Both the position numbers and the translations under genes were made by a program. Shown here one piece after another: positions 31,556-42,013 of a stretch of 64,000 nt of DNA. The notes beneath the pieces were generated by a model that saw only the letters and a list, made by a program, of their open reading frames with translations, ran no database searches and was not told the DNA's origin. Numbering within the stretch: position 1 is the stretch's first letter; every line of letters begins with the position of its first letter. Origin of the DNA: Buchnera aphidicola (Mindarus keteleerifoliae) (GTDB lineage: Bacteria > Pseudomonadota > Gammaproteobacteria > Enterobacterales > Enterobacteriaceae); assembly GCF_039392895.1 (NCBI RefSeq), contig NZ_CP135027.1, positions 124,001 to 188,000 on the forward strand, in the 5' to 3' direction.

Positions 31556-32056
31556 ATGCAATTAATAATTTTCTATTTTTGTGGAAGCTTATCTATTTTA
31601 GCTACTTTATTATTAATTTTTCAAAAAAATGCAATGTATGCATTATTTTATTTAATTATTTCTATAATATCCATTTCAGGAGTATTTTTTTCTTTAGGTG
31701 CTTATTTTGCTGCGGCATTAGAAATCATTATTTACGCAGGTGCAATAATGGTTTTATTTATTTTTGTTATTATGATGTTAAATCATAAAAGTGTTTGTGA
31801 TATACGAGAAAAAATAAATATAATGGAATTAATTATTTCAGTCTTTTTGTTTTATTTATTTGTTCAAATACTATTTAAGATGAATAGCATATTTTTTGAA
31901 AAAAAAATATATTTTGAAATAATTAGTACAGAAATTACAGGAATTAAATTATTTAGTTTATATGGCATTTTGGTTGAATTAATTTCAATATTATTATTAA
32001 CAGTTTTACTTATTATTTTTCATTTTGGGAAAAAAAATTTTGCGTTAAGAAAATAA
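31556..32056 (+). CDS. nuoJ: NuoJ, complex I subunit J
   Basis: Membrane subunit with about five hydrophobic segments. The conserved third segment with YFAAALEIIIYAGAIMVLFIF, read as AALEIIIYAGAIMVLFIFV, and the following MMLN identify the family. Length is 166 residues (E. coli 184), the shortening being at the C-terminus. It starts 25 bases after nuoI, preceded by AGAG, and is followed by nuoK. Confidence 0.94.
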   Translation: MQLIIFYFCGSLSILATLLLIFQKNAMYALFYLIISIISISGVFFSLGAYFAAALEIIIYAGAIMVLFIFVIMMLNHKSVCDIREKINIMELIISVFLFYLFVQILFKMNSIFFEKKIYFEIISTEITGIKLFSLYGILVELISILLLTVLLIIFHFGKKNFALRK

Positions 32057-32110
32057 AAAGATTTTTAAATTTATAAAAATATGTAAAATTGATAAAAAAG
32101 GATTATGAAT

Positions 32111-32413
32111 ATGATTCCTGTTACACATGGTTTAATGCTTTCTTTTCTTTTATTTTTTTTAGGAATTTATTCTCTTATTATTAGAAGAAACTTTTTATTT
32201 ATGTTAATTTCATTAGAGATAATCATAAATGCTATCGCAATTGCTTTTGTTGTTTCGAGTAGTTATTGGCATCAAGTAGATGGTCAAATTATGTATATTT
32301 TTTTAATTACGATAGCTGCTTCAGAAGTAAGTATTGGTTTAGTTTTATTATTACATTTATATAAATATTCCAAAGATTTAAATACCGATAAATTAAGTGA
32401 GACAAATCAATGA
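32111..32413 (+). CDS. nuoK: NuoK, complex I subunit K
   Basis: Small proton-translocating membrane subunit with three transmembrane segments. Conserved: [17 protein letters not shown] with the essential Glu in the second segment, and [13 protein letters not shown] with the second Glu in the third. The start is ATG 32111, 8 bases after AAGGA and giving 100 residues exactly as in E. coli; ATG 32105 is only 2 bases from the site. Its last 4 bases overlap nuoL (ATGA). Confidence 0.95.
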   Translation: MIPVTHGLMLSFLLFFLGIYSLIIRRNFLFMLISLEIIINAIAIAFVVSSSYWHQVDGQIMYIFLITIAASEVSIGLVLLLHLYKYSKDLNTDKLSETNQ

Positions 32414-34245
32414 GCATAAGTATTATATGTTCTGTATTTTGGATGCCGTTAGTAGCATTTTTATTATTGACATTTTTTCTAAAAAAAAAATCAAATATTT
32501 TTCCTTCATTAGTAGGTACTACATCCATTTTTTACTCATTTATAGTTACTATATTAATAAGTATTAATTTTTTAATTGATTCTAAAATAACAGTTATCAA
32601 ACATTTATGGACTGTCATTTCTTTAAAAAAATTTATTGTTAATTTTAATTTAATATTAGATAGCTTATCATTAGTAATGTTAATTATGGTTTTGGGAATA
32701 AGTTTACTGATACATTTTTTCAGCGTTTGGTACATGAGTTTTGAAAAAAATAATTCTAGATTTTTTTCTTATACTAATTTGTTTGTTTTTAGTATGAGTA
32801 TATTAGTTTTATCAGGAAACTTAATTTTCACATACATAGGATGGGAATTAGTAGGAATTTGTTCTTATTTTCTTATAGGATATTATTTTAGTAGTGTTAA
32901 AAATATTCAATCAGCTATGAAATCATTCATAATAACTCGATTAGGAGATATTTTTTTATTATTAGCTATAATGATGTCTTATTATCAGTTTAAAACATTT
33001 GATTTTGAAAAAATTAATTATTTATTGGAACATAATTTTTATTCTAAGAATTCATTAGAATTAATTGCATTGTTTTTTCTGTTAGGATCAATTGGAAAAT
33101 CAGCTCAAATACCTCTTCATATTTGGTTACCTAAAGCAATGAAAGGTCCTGCTCCAGTTTCAGCTTTAATACATGCAGCTACTATGGTAACAGCCGGAAT
33201 ATATTTAATTCTAAGAATGCATAATTTGTTCTTTTTAGCCCCTAATATATTATATTTATCAGGAGTTATAGGTTCATTAACCTTATTGTTAGGAAGTTTT
33301 TTAGCCATATATCAAACAGATATAAAAAAAATCTTAGCTTATTCAACAATAAGTCAGTTGGGATATATGTTTTTGGCAATTAGTGTTCATGCATGGAATG
33401 CTGTAATTATTCATTTGATTACCCACTCTATTTTTAAAGCATTATTATTTCTTTCCGCTGGATCAGTAACTAGGGCTTCGAAGAATAAACAAAATATATT
33501 TGAAATTCCTGGATTTCGAAAAAGTTTACCGGTTACTTATTGGAGTTTTATAATAGGGGGATTATCTTTATTTTCTTTTCCTATTATTACATCTGGATTT
33601 TACAGCAAAGAATTAATTCTTTCATATTTGTTTTATAATGGATCACTTGTATTTTTTTTATTTAGTATAGTAGGATGTTTATTAACATCGATTTATGTTA
33701 GTAGATTAATTTTTATAGTTTTTTATAATAAGAAAAATGTGATTCAAAAATTTTCTTTTAGTATATATAAAATTATACCTTTAATAATATTAATGATGTT
33801 ATCAACATTTTTGGGTCATTTTTTATTAATTCCCTTGTATCAAATATTTCCAGAAAGCAATTATTTGGGAAAAAATGAATTTTGGTTAGAAATTTTCAGT
33901 ATTATATTTATATTCTTAGGATTATACATTTCATATTATAAATTTTATTTAAATAAATTTTTTTTTCCTTTTTTTCAAAGAAGTTTTTGTTTTTTAAATT
34001 TTTTTAATTTGATAGCAAAATTTTTTACTTTTAATTTTATATATAATTTTTTTATAGTACGAGTTTATTTGATTATTGTTAAATTATTAATTAAGGATCC
34101 TTTAAAAATATGGGCTAATTATTCTACAATACTAGTTGTACTTATGAATAAACTTTTATTTTTAAATTCAAAAAAATATTTACGACGGTATATATCTTCA
34201 ATTATTGTAGGATTATTAATCATGTTTTTGTTTTCAACAATATGA
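32410..34245 (+). CDS. nuoL: NuoL, complex I antiporter-like subunit L
   Basis: Largest proton-pumping membrane subunit, 611 residues (E. coli 613). [19 protein letters not shown] carries the key Glu of the Mrp-type fold, followed by [20 protein letters not shown] (as [12 protein letters not shown] and [20 protein letters not shown]) and [12 protein letters not shown]. About 15 or 16 hydrophobic segments and the long lateral helix at the C-terminus are present. A run of 10 A (32481-32490) encodes the KKK of the first loop and is in frame. Confidence 0.97.
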   Translation: MSISIICSVFWMPLVAFLLLTFFLKKKSNIFPSLVGTTSIFYSFIVTILISINFLIDSKITVIKHLWTVISLKKFIVNFNLILDSLSLVMLIMVLGISLLIHFFSVWYMSFEKNNSRFFSYTNLFVFSMSILVLSGNLIFTYIGWELVGICSYFLIGYYFSSVKNIQSAMKSFIITRLGDIFLLLAIMMSYYQFKTFDFEKINYLLEHNFYSKNSLELIALFFLLGSIGKSAQIPLHIWLPKAMKGPAPVSALIHAATMVTAGIYLILRMHNLFFLAPNILYLSGVIGSLTLLLGSFLAIYQTDIKKILAYSTISQLGYMFLAISVHAWNAVIIHLITHSIFKALLFLSAGSVTRASKNKQNIFEIPGFRKSLPVTYWSFIIGGLSLFSFPIITSGFYSKELILSYLFYNGSLVFFLFSIVGCLLTSIYVSRLIFIVFYNKKNVIQKFSFSIYKIIPLIILMMLSTFLGHFLLIPLYQIFPESNYLGKNEFWLEIFSIIFIFLGLYISYYKFYLNKFFFPFFQRSFCFLNFFNLIAKFFTFNFIYNFFIVRVYLIIVKLLIKDPLKIWANYSTILVVLMNKLLFLNSKKYLRRYISSIIVGLLIMFLFSTI

Positions 34246-34332
34246 AATAAAAAAATATTTATTATTATATTTAATTTTTGGATTTAATTTATATGTTAAA
34301 TAGAACTATTATTAAATAGGATTATAATACAA

Positions 34333-35826
34333 ATGTTACTTCTTTTATTAATTATAATTCCCTTTTTAGGAGGGTTTATAAGTTGGAAATCAGAACAATA
34401 CAATATAAAATATCCTCGATGGATTGCTTTAATAACAATGAGTATTGTTTTTTCATTATTAATGTATTTTTATTTTTATAAATTTATTAATTTTGTTCAT
34501 AGAACATCAGATCATCGATGGATTATTGAATTTTCATATCCTTGGATTCCTAAATTTGGCATAAGTTTTCACTTAGCTATGGATGGATTATCATTATTAA
34601 TGATTTTCTTAAGTTCAATTTTAGGAATTATATCAGTATTGTGTTCTTGGAATTTTTATCAGCATTATAAAGGATTATTTTATCTTTCATTATTGCATAT
34701 TTTTTCCGCAACAATGGGTATTTTTTTATCTGTTGATTTATTCTTATTTTTTTGTTTTTGGGAAATTATATTAATTCCAATTTATTTGTTAATTATATTT
34801 CCTAGTGTAAAAAATAATGCAAAAAGAAGACGAATTTCTTCTGCTAATTCTTTTTTTATGTATTCTCAATTTTCTAGTTTTATAATGTTAGTAGTTATAA
34901 TTAATTTATCAACTTTGTATTATATTAAATATAATTTTTGGACTTTTGATTATGAGTTATTAATAAATCTTTTTAATGAGAATAAAAATTTTTCTATTTT
35001 AGAACATGTCTTAATGATAGGAATGTTGATTGGGTTTGCTGTAAAAATTCCAATAGTACCCTTTCATGGTTGGTTTCCAAATGTTCATCGATATCTACCT
35101 GTAGTAGGATCTATTGATATAATTGGATTTTTATCGAAAACTGGAATTTATGGAATTTTAAAATTTGTAATTCCATTGTTTCCTAATTCATCACATAATT
35201 TGGCTAATTTTTTTGTTTTTTTAGGATTGTTAAATATTTTTTATGGAGCATTACTTGCATTTTCTCAAAGCGATTTAAAAAAAGTAATTGCTTACGGATC
35301 AATTTCTCACACAGGATTAATTTTTTCATCAATTTATGCTTATAATCAAATTTCATATGAAGGAGCAATTATATATTTAGTTTCTTGTTCTTTTTCTACT
35401 TCAGCATTATTTATTATAACAAGTTTATTAAAAAAATATTTTCATACCAAAAATATATATAAAATAAGTGGTTTATTAGAAAATTTTAGTTGGTTGCCGG
35501 GATTCTTTTTGTTTTTTTGTTTTTCTAGTATAGGTTTACCAGGAACTGGATCTTTTATTGGAGAATTAATGATTCTGATGGGAATTTTTGAAAAAAATCC
35601 AACATTATCAGGTATTTTTTTTCTTGGTTTGATGTGTTCCGTAGTATATACGCTAAGATTTATGCAAAATATTTGTTATGGAAATTACAAAAATGTTTCA
35701 GAATGTACAACCATTTCTTCAATTGATATTTTAACGTTGTTTATTATTTCATTTTTTTTATTTTTTATTGGATTAAATTCAAAATTTATTATTAATATTT
35801 TATGTTTAACAAAACCAATTATTTAA
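34333..35826 (+). CDS. nuoM: NuoM, complex I antiporter-like subunit M
   Basis: Mrp-type proton-pumping membrane subunit, 497 residues (E. coli 509). Conserved: FFCFWEIILIPIYLLI with the essential Glu, FAVKIPIVPFHGWFPNVH, and KKVIAYGSISHTGLI. About 14 hydrophobic segments. It starts 88 bases after nuoL, one of the wider gaps of the operon, with AGGA about a dozen bases before the ATG. Confidence 0.97.
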   Translation: MLLLLLIIIPFLGGFISWKSEQYNIKYPRWIALITMSIVFSLLMYFYFYKFINFVHRTSDHRWIIEFSYPWIPKFGISFHLAMDGLSLLMIFLSSILGIISVLCSWNFYQHYKGLFYLSLLHIFSATMGIFLSVDLFLFFCFWEIILIPIYLLIIFPSVKNNAKRRRISSANSFFMYSQFSSFIMLVVIINLSTLYYIKYNFWTFDYELLINLFNENKNFSILEHVLMIGMLIGFAVKIPIVPFHGWFPNVHRYLPVVGSIDIIGFLSKTGIYGILKFVIPLFPNSSHNLANFFVFLGLLNIFYGALLAFSQSDLKKVIAYGSISHTGLIFSSIYAYNQISYEGAIIYLVSCSFSTSALFIITSLLKKYFHTKNIYKISGLLENFSWLPGFFLFFCFSSIGLPGTGSFIGELMILMGIFEKNPTLSGIFFLGLMCSVVYTLRFMQNICYGNYKNVSECTTISSIDILTLFIISFFLFFIGLNSKFIINILCLTKPII

Positions 35827-35862
35827 TTTTTTTATTTATCTTAAAGGATATGATCTTTAATC

Positions 35863-37323
35863 ATGATAGTTTTTAAACAATTATTTAGTTTATTACCAGC
35901 ATTAATATTAATGCTAGTTGGTTTTATTTCTTTTCTTTTTATGTCATTCAAAAAAAATTTAAATTTAATTAAAAATTTGAATATATTAGGCTTTATATTA
36001 TCTTTATTATCTTTATTTTTAGTATATAGAAGTGTTCCTATAAAAATAGGAGAAATATTATTCATTAATTTTTTTTCTATCGTATATTTAGGTGTCTTGT
36101 TATTGATAGGGTTATGTTCTTGCATATTGTTTTTAACAAATAAAAAAAGATATATTCAAAATCCAGAAAATTTTTTTTTATTAATAAATTTAGCTATAAT
36201 AGGAGCAATGTTTGCAATTATTTCTAACAATATGATCATTATGTTTATAGGAATTGAACTAATGTCTTTACCTATGTTAGCTTTGTCTGGTTATTTTGTA
36301 AATGAAAAAAAATCAGTTGAAAGTTCTTTAAAATATTTAATTTTATCTACTATTTCTTCTTGTTTTTTATTGTTTGGAATATCTTTAATTTATTGCATTT
36401 CAGGAAATTTTAATTTTTTTCATTTTAATGAGTTATCTATTTTTAGTTCGTATGATGTAGATAGAATTGTATTATTTGCTTGGTGTTTTATATTAACTGG
36501 ATTTGGTATTAAAATTGCTATTTTTCCATTTCATTCATGGATTTCTAATATTTATGAAGGTATTTCTTTTTCTTCATTATTATTTTTTTCTACAATAATT
36601 AAAATTGTTTCATTTATCATTTTAATAAATTTTTTCATATTTTTTCCTAAAAACAATTTACATAATTTGTTTTTTTTAATTCAGATACTTTCATTTTTTT
36701 CGATTTTACTGGGAAATATATTGGCATTATTTGAAAAAAATATTAGAAAATTATTAGCTTATTCTTCAATAGCATATTTCGGATCTTTATTAATTTCTGT
36801 TGTTACGTTATTTGATAATAAATTTGCTTTAGAATCGTTTGGAATTAACATAGTTAATTATGTGCTTTCTAGTGTGATTTTTATTGGGATTTTGAATTAT
36901 ATTTCAACAATTGATAATAATCATTATCATAATGGTTTTGAATTTTATAAAGGATTATTTTGGAGAAATCCTATTCTTTCTATATTAATGACAATATCAA
37001 TATTTTCTTTTGCAGGCATTCCTTTTACAATAGGATTTTTTGGTAAGTTTTTTTTATTTTTATTAATAATAGAACAAAAATTTTATTTTTTAGGAATCAG
37101 TTTTCTTTTGGGAAGTGTATTAAGCATGTATTATTATTTGAGAATTGTAGTAAACATGTTTATTAATGAACCAATGATTAATAAAAAGAATCTTTTGATT
37201 AAAAAGAAAATTTCTAATAATTGGATATTTACTTTTTTTGGTTTTTTAATGATAATATTATCTATGTCAATTTTATTTTTCGGAATTAATTTAAATTTTT
37301 TAATTAATTTATTTTCGATATAA
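35863..37323 (+). CDS. nuoN: NuoN, complex I antiporter-like subunit N
   Basis: Last gene of the nuo operon and third Mrp-type proton pump subunit; 486 residues as in E. coli (485). MFIGIELMSLPMLALSGY holds the Glu of the fifth segment; GFGIKIAIFPFHSWISNIYEG and RKLLAYSSIAYFGSLL are the two conserved charged regions. About 14 hydrophobic segments. Phe is very frequent, as throughout the membrane proteins here. folC follows after 39 bases on the same strand. Confidence 0.96.
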   Translation: MIVFKQLFSLLPALILMLVGFISFLFMSFKKNLNLIKNLNILGFILSLLSLFLVYRSVPIKIGEILFINFFSIVYLGVLLLIGLCSCILFLTNKKRYIQNPENFFLLINLAIIGAMFAIISNNMIIMFIGIELMSLPMLALSGYFVNEKKSVESSLKYLILSTISSCFLLFGISLIYCISGNFNFFHFNELSIFSSYDVDRIVLFAWCFILTGFGIKIAIFPFHSWISNIYEGISFSSLLFFSTIIKIVSFIILINFFIFFPKNNLHNLFFLIQILSFFSILLGNILALFEKNIRKLLAYSSIAYFGSLLISVVTLFDNKFALESFGINIVNYVLSSVIFIGILNYISTIDNNHYHNGFEFYKGLFWRNPILSILMTISIFSFAGIPFTIGFFGKFFLFLLIIEQKFYFLGISFLLGSVLSMYYYLRIVVNMFINEPMINKKNLLIKKKISNNWIFTFFGFLMIILSMSILFFGINLNFLINLFSI

Positions 37324-37362
37324 AAAATTTAGAACTAACATTTAAATACGTTTATTAAGAAA

Positions 37363-38619
37363 ATGCATAAAAAAAAATTATCTTTTTTAGAATGGATTAA
37401 TTATATAAAATTTTTTAAAAGAAAAAATGATTTTTGTTTAAAAAATGTAATAAATATAGCTAAAAAATTAGATTTATTACATTTTTTTTCATTTATCTTT
37501 GTAGTTGGAGGAACAAATGGAAAAGGAAGCGTTTGTTATATTTTAGAAAAAATTTTATTGTACTCTAGGTATAAAGTTGGTTTATATACTTCACCTCATT
37601 TAATAAGTTATTTAGAAAGGATTCGAATCAATGGTTTTCATTTAGATAAAGATTGGCATGTTTTAGCTTTTAAAAAAATAGAAGAAGCTAGACAGTCTCT
37701 TAAAATTAGTTATTTTGATTTTATAACCTTATCCGCTTTATTTTTATTTAAATATTTTAAGGTAAATGTTATCATTCTTGAAGTAGGTCTAGGGGGTAAA
37801 TTAGATGCAACTAGTATTGTTGCTAATGATATTAGTATCATTACTAATATTGATTTTGACCATAAAGAAATTTTGGGGAAAACTCGTTTTAAAATTGCTC
37901 ATGAAAAAGCGGGAATATTCAAAAAAAATAAAATTGCTATTATAGGAGAAGAAAAAAGAATTCCAAAAAGCATATACTCAACTGCAAAAAAGTTAAATAC
38001 TTCATTAATTAGAGTTAATTTTGAATGGTTTTATGAAAAAAAAGAAAATACATGGAATTTCATAAGTAAAAAATGGAAATTTTATGGTCTTCCTTATTCA
38101 AATATCCCCTTAATAAATATTTCAGTAGCTTTTGCTGCATTATCTAAATCAAATTTGTTTGTTGATACTAATTTTTTAAAAAAAAAATTATTTCCAATTA
38201 ATATCCCAGGTCGTTTTTCGATAGTTCAAGAGAATCCTCGTATAATTTTAGATGTAGCTCATAATTCACATGCTTCATTTTATTTATCTAAAGAAATAAA
38301 AAAAATTTCTAAAAAATATTTAAAAATTTATGCTGTAATTGGAATTTTAGAAAAAAAAGATTTTGATGGAATTGTCTCAAATTTTTTTGGAATAATTAAC
38401 AAATGGAATTTTATTTTATTAAATCAAAATGAGAAAAAGTTTATTGATCGTGTAAAAAAAAATTTATTTTTTAAAGATTACAAATTTTTTTTTAATGTTC
38501 AGAATGCTTGGAATGATATTTTTTTATCTGTTTCTAAAAAAGATTTAATATTAGTTTTTGGATCATTCATAACAGTTTCAAAGGTTATGAACATATTAAA
38601 AATAAATATTAATAAGTAA
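37363..38619 (+). CDS. folC: FolC, folylpolyglutamate/dihydrofolate synthase
   Basis: Mur-ligase family enzyme adding glutamate to (dihydro)folates. Seen: the P-loop GGTNGKGSVCYILE near residue 49, LYTSPHLISYLERIRING, VILEVGLGGKLDAT, NIDFDHKEILGKT with HEKAGIFK, PGRFSIVQENPRIILDVAHN, and the C-terminal LVFGSFITVS. The 418 residues match E. coli (422). It ends 24 bases from the convergent prs gene with no hairpin between. accD, dedD and cvpA, its enterobacterial neighbours, are not here. Confidence 0.95.
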   Translation: MHKKKLSFLEWINYIKFFKRKNDFCLKNVINIAKKLDLLHFFSFIFVVGGTNGKGSVCYILEKILLYSRYKVGLYTSPHLISYLERIRINGFHLDKDWHVLAFKKIEEARQSLKISYFDFITLSALFLFKYFKVNVIILEVGLGGKLDATSIVANDISIITNIDFDHKEILGKTRFKIAHEKAGIFKKNKIAIIGEEKRIPKSIYSTAKKLNTSLIRVNFEWFYEKKENTWNFISKKWKFYGLPYSNIPLINISVAFAALSKSNLFVDTNFLKKKLFPINIPGRFSIVQENPRIILDVAHNSHASFYLSKEIKKISKKYLKIYAVIGILEKKDFDGIVSNFFGIINKWNFILLNQNEKKFIDRVKKNLFFKDYKFFFNVQNAWNDIFLSVSKKDLILVFGSFITVSKVMNILKININK

Positions 38620-38643
38620 AATTTCAAAAATAAAATATAATAA

Positions 38644-39591
38644 TTAATGTTCGAACATTGCGGAAATAGATTCCTCATTGCTTATTCTTCGAATGGCTTC
38701 AGCTAACATTCCTGATAAAGTTAATGTACGTATATTCGATAAAGATTTAATAGATTTAGATAATGGAATAGTATCGCAAATAATTACTTCATCAATAACA
38801 GAATTTTTCAAATTTTCTTCGGCATTTCCTGAAAAAATAGGATGAGTGGCATATGCAAAAACTTTTCTAGCACCTCTTTCTTTTAATGCTTCAGCTGCTT
38901 TACATAATGTACCAGCAGTATCGATAATGTCATCAACTAATACGCAATCCCTACTTTCAACATCTCCTATAATATGCATTACTTGAGAAACATTAGTATT
39001 AGGTCTTCTTTTGTCTATAATAGCCATATCCGTATCATGTAATAGTTTTGCAATTGCTCTTGCTCTAATAACTCCACCTATGTCTGGAGAAACAACAATT
39101 GGGTTTTTAAATTTTTTTTTAAGCATGTCTTCAAGTAAAATTAAACTACCAAAAACGTTATCTACAGGAATGTCAAAAAATCCTTGTATTTGTTCAGCAT
39201 GAAGATCTACTGTTAATACACGATCTACACCAACAATAGATAAAAAGTCTGCTACTATTTTTGCAGTAATAGGAACACGTGCAGACCGAACTCTTCTATC
39301 TTGTCTAGCATATCCAAAGTAAGGAATTACAGCAGTTATTCTTCCTGCTGAAGCGCGTCTCAAAGCGTCTACTATAACAACCAATTCCATTAAATTATCG
39401 TTAGTAGGAAAACAAGTTGATTGAATTATAAAAATGTCTCCTCCTCTAACATTTTCATTTATTTGGACACTTATTTCACCGTCGCTAAACCTTTCTACAG
39501 TAGCATTACTTAAATGCAGAAATAATCTTTCAGCAATACATTTAGCTAATTTTGGTATGGAATTTCCAGAAAATAATTTTATATCATTCAT
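38644..39591 (-). CDS. prs: Prs, ribose-phosphate pyrophosphokinase
   Basis: Makes PRPP from ribose 5-phosphate and ATP for nucleotide, histidine and tryptophan synthesis. The start is the internal ATG at 39591 ([10 protein letters not shown]), which gives 315 residues, exactly the E. coli length; the frame is open further upstream but the additional 31 residues have no counterpart. Motifs: [19 protein letters not shown] (in part), [23 protein letters not shown], and the PRPP-binding [14 protein letters not shown]. It diverges from prfA. Confidence 0.97.
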   Translation of the reverse strand: MNDIKLFSGNSIPKLAKCIAERLFLHLSNATVERFSDGEISVQINENVRGGDIFIIQSTCFPTNDNLMELVVIVDALRRASAGRITAVIPYFGYARQDRRVRSARVPITAKIVADFLSIVGVDRVLTVDLHAEQIQGFFDIPVDNVFGSLILLEDMLKKKFKNPIVVSPDIGGVIRARAIAKLLHDTDMAIIDKRRPNTNVSQVMHIIGDVESRDCVLVDDIIDTAGTLCKAAEALKERGARKVFAYATHPIFSGNAEENLKNSVIDEVIICDTIPLSKSIKSLSNIRTLTLSGMLAEAIRRISNEESISAMFEH

Positions 39592-39892
39592 GCAATTTCT
39601 CTTATAAAAATTATTTACAAAAATAAATTTAAAAAAAAATAAAAACGAAAGTATTTTTTGATTAATATTTTTTGATTTTAACAATTAATAATTTTTGTTA
39701 TTATAACTTTAATCATGTTTTTAGTAAAAATTAAATTTTTATTTAAAAAACTTTATAATAAATAACATTATATACCAAAAAATTTTTTTTAAAATATTTT
39801 ATTGTTTAATATGTGATATTTAAACAAAGCATTGTATTTTTTAAAAAAATTTAGTTTTGATTAATATTATTTTTAAAAATTAGCGGTGATTC
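39592..39892. other. 301-base divergent spacer between prs and prfA
   Basis: It holds the putative prs promoter (39700-39728, minus) and a TATAAT at 39754-39759 that could serve prfA but lacks a clear -35. ispE, lolB and hemA, which separate prs from prfA in E. coli, are gone without visible remains. Confidence 0.45.
39700..39728 (-). promoter_or_regulatory. Putative sigma-70 promoter of prs
   Basis: On the minus strand TTTACT (39728-39723) is followed after 17 bases by a perfect TATAAT (39705-39700), about 110 bases upstream of the prs ATG at 39591. The -35 matches the consensus at four of six positions. Confidence 0.35.
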
Positions 39893-40984
39893 ATGAACAT
39901 TCTTATTATTTCTAAATTAGAAAAGTTATATTTTAGGTACAAAGAAATAGAATTAATTTTATCGAATGTAAATAAAAGTTTAAATAAGGAAGAATTTCAA
40001 AATGTATCAAAAGAATATTTAAAAATTTCTAAAATAGTTAAATACTTTATAGATTGGAAAAAATGTAAAAAACAAATTAAAGCAGCAAAGAAATTATTAA
40101 AAGATATAGAAATTAAAGAAATGGCAGAAGAAGAAATAGTAATATTGAGAAATCATAAAAATTTAATAGAAAAAAAAATACGAATTTTATTATTACCTAA
40201 GGACCCTTATAATAAAAAAAGTTGTTTTGTTGAAATTAGAGCTGCTACTGGGGGTGATGAAGCAGCAATATTTGCAGGAAATTTATTTAGAATGTATTAT
40301 AAATATTCGGAAATGAATCATTGGGATTTTAATGTTATTAATGCAACTGAAAGTGAAAAGGGAGGATTTAAAGAAGTTATTATAAAAATAACAGGAAAAG
40401 AGGCGTGTAAAAAATTAAAATTTGAATCTGGAGGACATAGAGTTCAAAGAGTTCCAGAAACTGAATCGCAAGGAAGAATACATACTTCTACGTGTACTGT
40501 AGCTATAATGCCAGTTGTACCAGTATCAAAAGAATTTAAAATTAACTCTTCAGATTTAAAAATCGATACTTTTCGGTCTTCTGGAGCAGGAGGACAACAT
40601 GTAAATACAACCGATTCAGCTATACGAATAACTCATATTCCTACCGGACATGTCGTAGAATGTCAAGATGAACGATCCCAACATAAAAATAAAGCAAAGG
40701 CATTATCAATATTGTCTGCTCGAATTCATGCTGCTGAATTGGCAAAAAATAATGCTAAAAGTGCTTCCATAAGAAGAAATTTATTAGGAAGCGGAGAAAG
40801 ATCTGATAGAAAAAGAACATACAACTTTCCTCAAAATAGAGTAACAGAACATGGAATTAATTTAACGGTATATCGTTTAAATGAAATATTAGATGGAAAA
40901 TTAGATATTTTGATCAATCCTATTTTAGAAAAACACCAAGAAAGAGTTCTTTCCTCTTTGTCGAGAAAAAAAAATGAATATTAA
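39893..40984 (+). CDS. prfA: PrfA, peptide chain release factor 1
   Basis: Recognises UAA and UAG and triggers peptide release. The 363 residues contain the GGQ motif in [17 protein letters not shown] near residue 235, preceded by [18 protein letters not shown] (the PxT codon-recognition region lies before this). The C-terminal [18 protein letters not shown] is complete. Its last 11 bases overlap the start of prmC, whose product methylates the Gln of the GGQ motif, so the two are translationally coupled as in other enterobacteria. Confidence 0.98.
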   Translation: MNILIISKLEKLYFRYKEIELILSNVNKSLNKEEFQNVSKEYLKISKIVKYFIDWKKCKKQIKAAKKLLKDIEIKEMAEEEIVILRNHKNLIEKKIRILLLPKDPYNKKSCFVEIRAATGGDEAAIFAGNLFRMYYKYSEMNHWDFNVINATESEKGGFKEVIIKITGKEACKKLKFESGGHRVQRVPETESQGRIHTSTCTVAIMPVVPVSKEFKINSSDLKIDTFRSSGAGGQHVNTTDSAIRITHIPTGHVVECQDERSQHKNKAKALSILSARIHAAELAKNNAKSASIRRNLLGSGERSDRKRTYNFPQNRVTEHGINLTVYRLNEILDGKLDILINPILEKHQERVLSSLSRKKNEY

Positions 40985-41809
40985 AAATTGGATAAATTTT
41001 GCAGAAAAAAAATTAATAAAAAGTAGTACTACTCCTAGATTAGATGCCTTATTAATATTAGCATATGGAATAAAAAAACCTTTTTCTTGGATTATGAGTT
41101 TTAATGAAAAAAATATTAATTTTAAAGAAAAAAAAAAATAAATGATTTGTTAAAAAGAAGAACTTTACATGAGCCTGTAGCTTATTTGATAAAAAAAAAG
41201 GAATTTTGGTCTTTATCTCTTTTAGTGTCTCCTTTTACTTTTATACCTAGGCCAGAAACTGAAATCATAATTGAAATTATTCAAAATATGTTTGATAAAC
41301 AATCACAGTTACATATTCTTGATTTAGGTACAGGATCTGGAGCTATTGCTTTGTCGTTAGCTGATATATTTCCAAATTCTTATGTAATAGGAATAGATCA
41401 AATTTATAATGCTGTAAAAATAGCTAAAAAAAATGCAAGAAAATTATCAATAAACAATGTATTTTTTATGTATAGTGATTGGTTTTCATCTTTAGAAAGA
41501 AAGAATTTTCACATTATTGTAAGTAATCCACCTTATGTTAGTGCTGAAGATTATCAAAGTTTAAAATCTGAAATTTTTTTTGAACCTTATTCAGCATTGG
41601 TTTCGCCCGAAAAAGGATATTTTGATCTTAAAAAAATTATTAGATATTCTCAGAATTATTTATATCATAAGGGATGGTTATTAATAGAGCATGGTTCAAA
41701 TCAAAAAAAATTCATAAATAAATTTATGAAATTTAGTAATTTTAAAAATGTGAACAGTTATAGAGATCATCAAGGATTTTATCGGGTTACAATTGGACAG
41801 AAAAACTAG
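40974..41809 (+). pseudogene. prmC: PrmC (HemK), release-factor glutamine methyltransferase, split by a poly(A) frameshift
   Basis: N5-glutamine methyltransferase acting on the GGQ of RF1 and RF2. The first 55 codons ([14 protein letters not shown]...) start at ATG 40974 inside prfA and align with the PrmC N-terminal helical domain. They end at TAA 41139-41141 immediately after a run of 11 A (41128-41138). The rest, from about 41135 in the -1 frame, is intact: LHEPVAYL, LDLGTGSGAIALSLA (SAM site), SNPPYVSAED (catalytic NPPY), and a normal C-terminus. One more A in the mRNA, or -1 slippage on A-AAA-AAA, restores about 278 residues, the E. coli length. The intact remainder argues for a recently broken or still rescued gene; a sequencing homopolymer error is possible. 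Confidence 0.88.
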
Positions 41810-42013
41810 CATTTTTAAAAAGGATTATAAGATATTTAATTATTTTAAAATGTTCTGTATAATAACATAAAATTAATGAAATTAAATTAGTCAAAATACA
41901 AAACATTTTAAATTTGTTTATTTAACTAAATACTAAATAAATATTTTATTATCAAATGTTTATTTAAAATGCTTAATTTTAATTCAATTAAAATAAATAA
42001 TATTGAGAATAAC

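Noticed and set aside
39592-39684. Extra 31 N-terminal residues for Prs
   Set aside because: They are low-complexity with no counterpart; ATG 39591 gives exactly the usual 315 residues.
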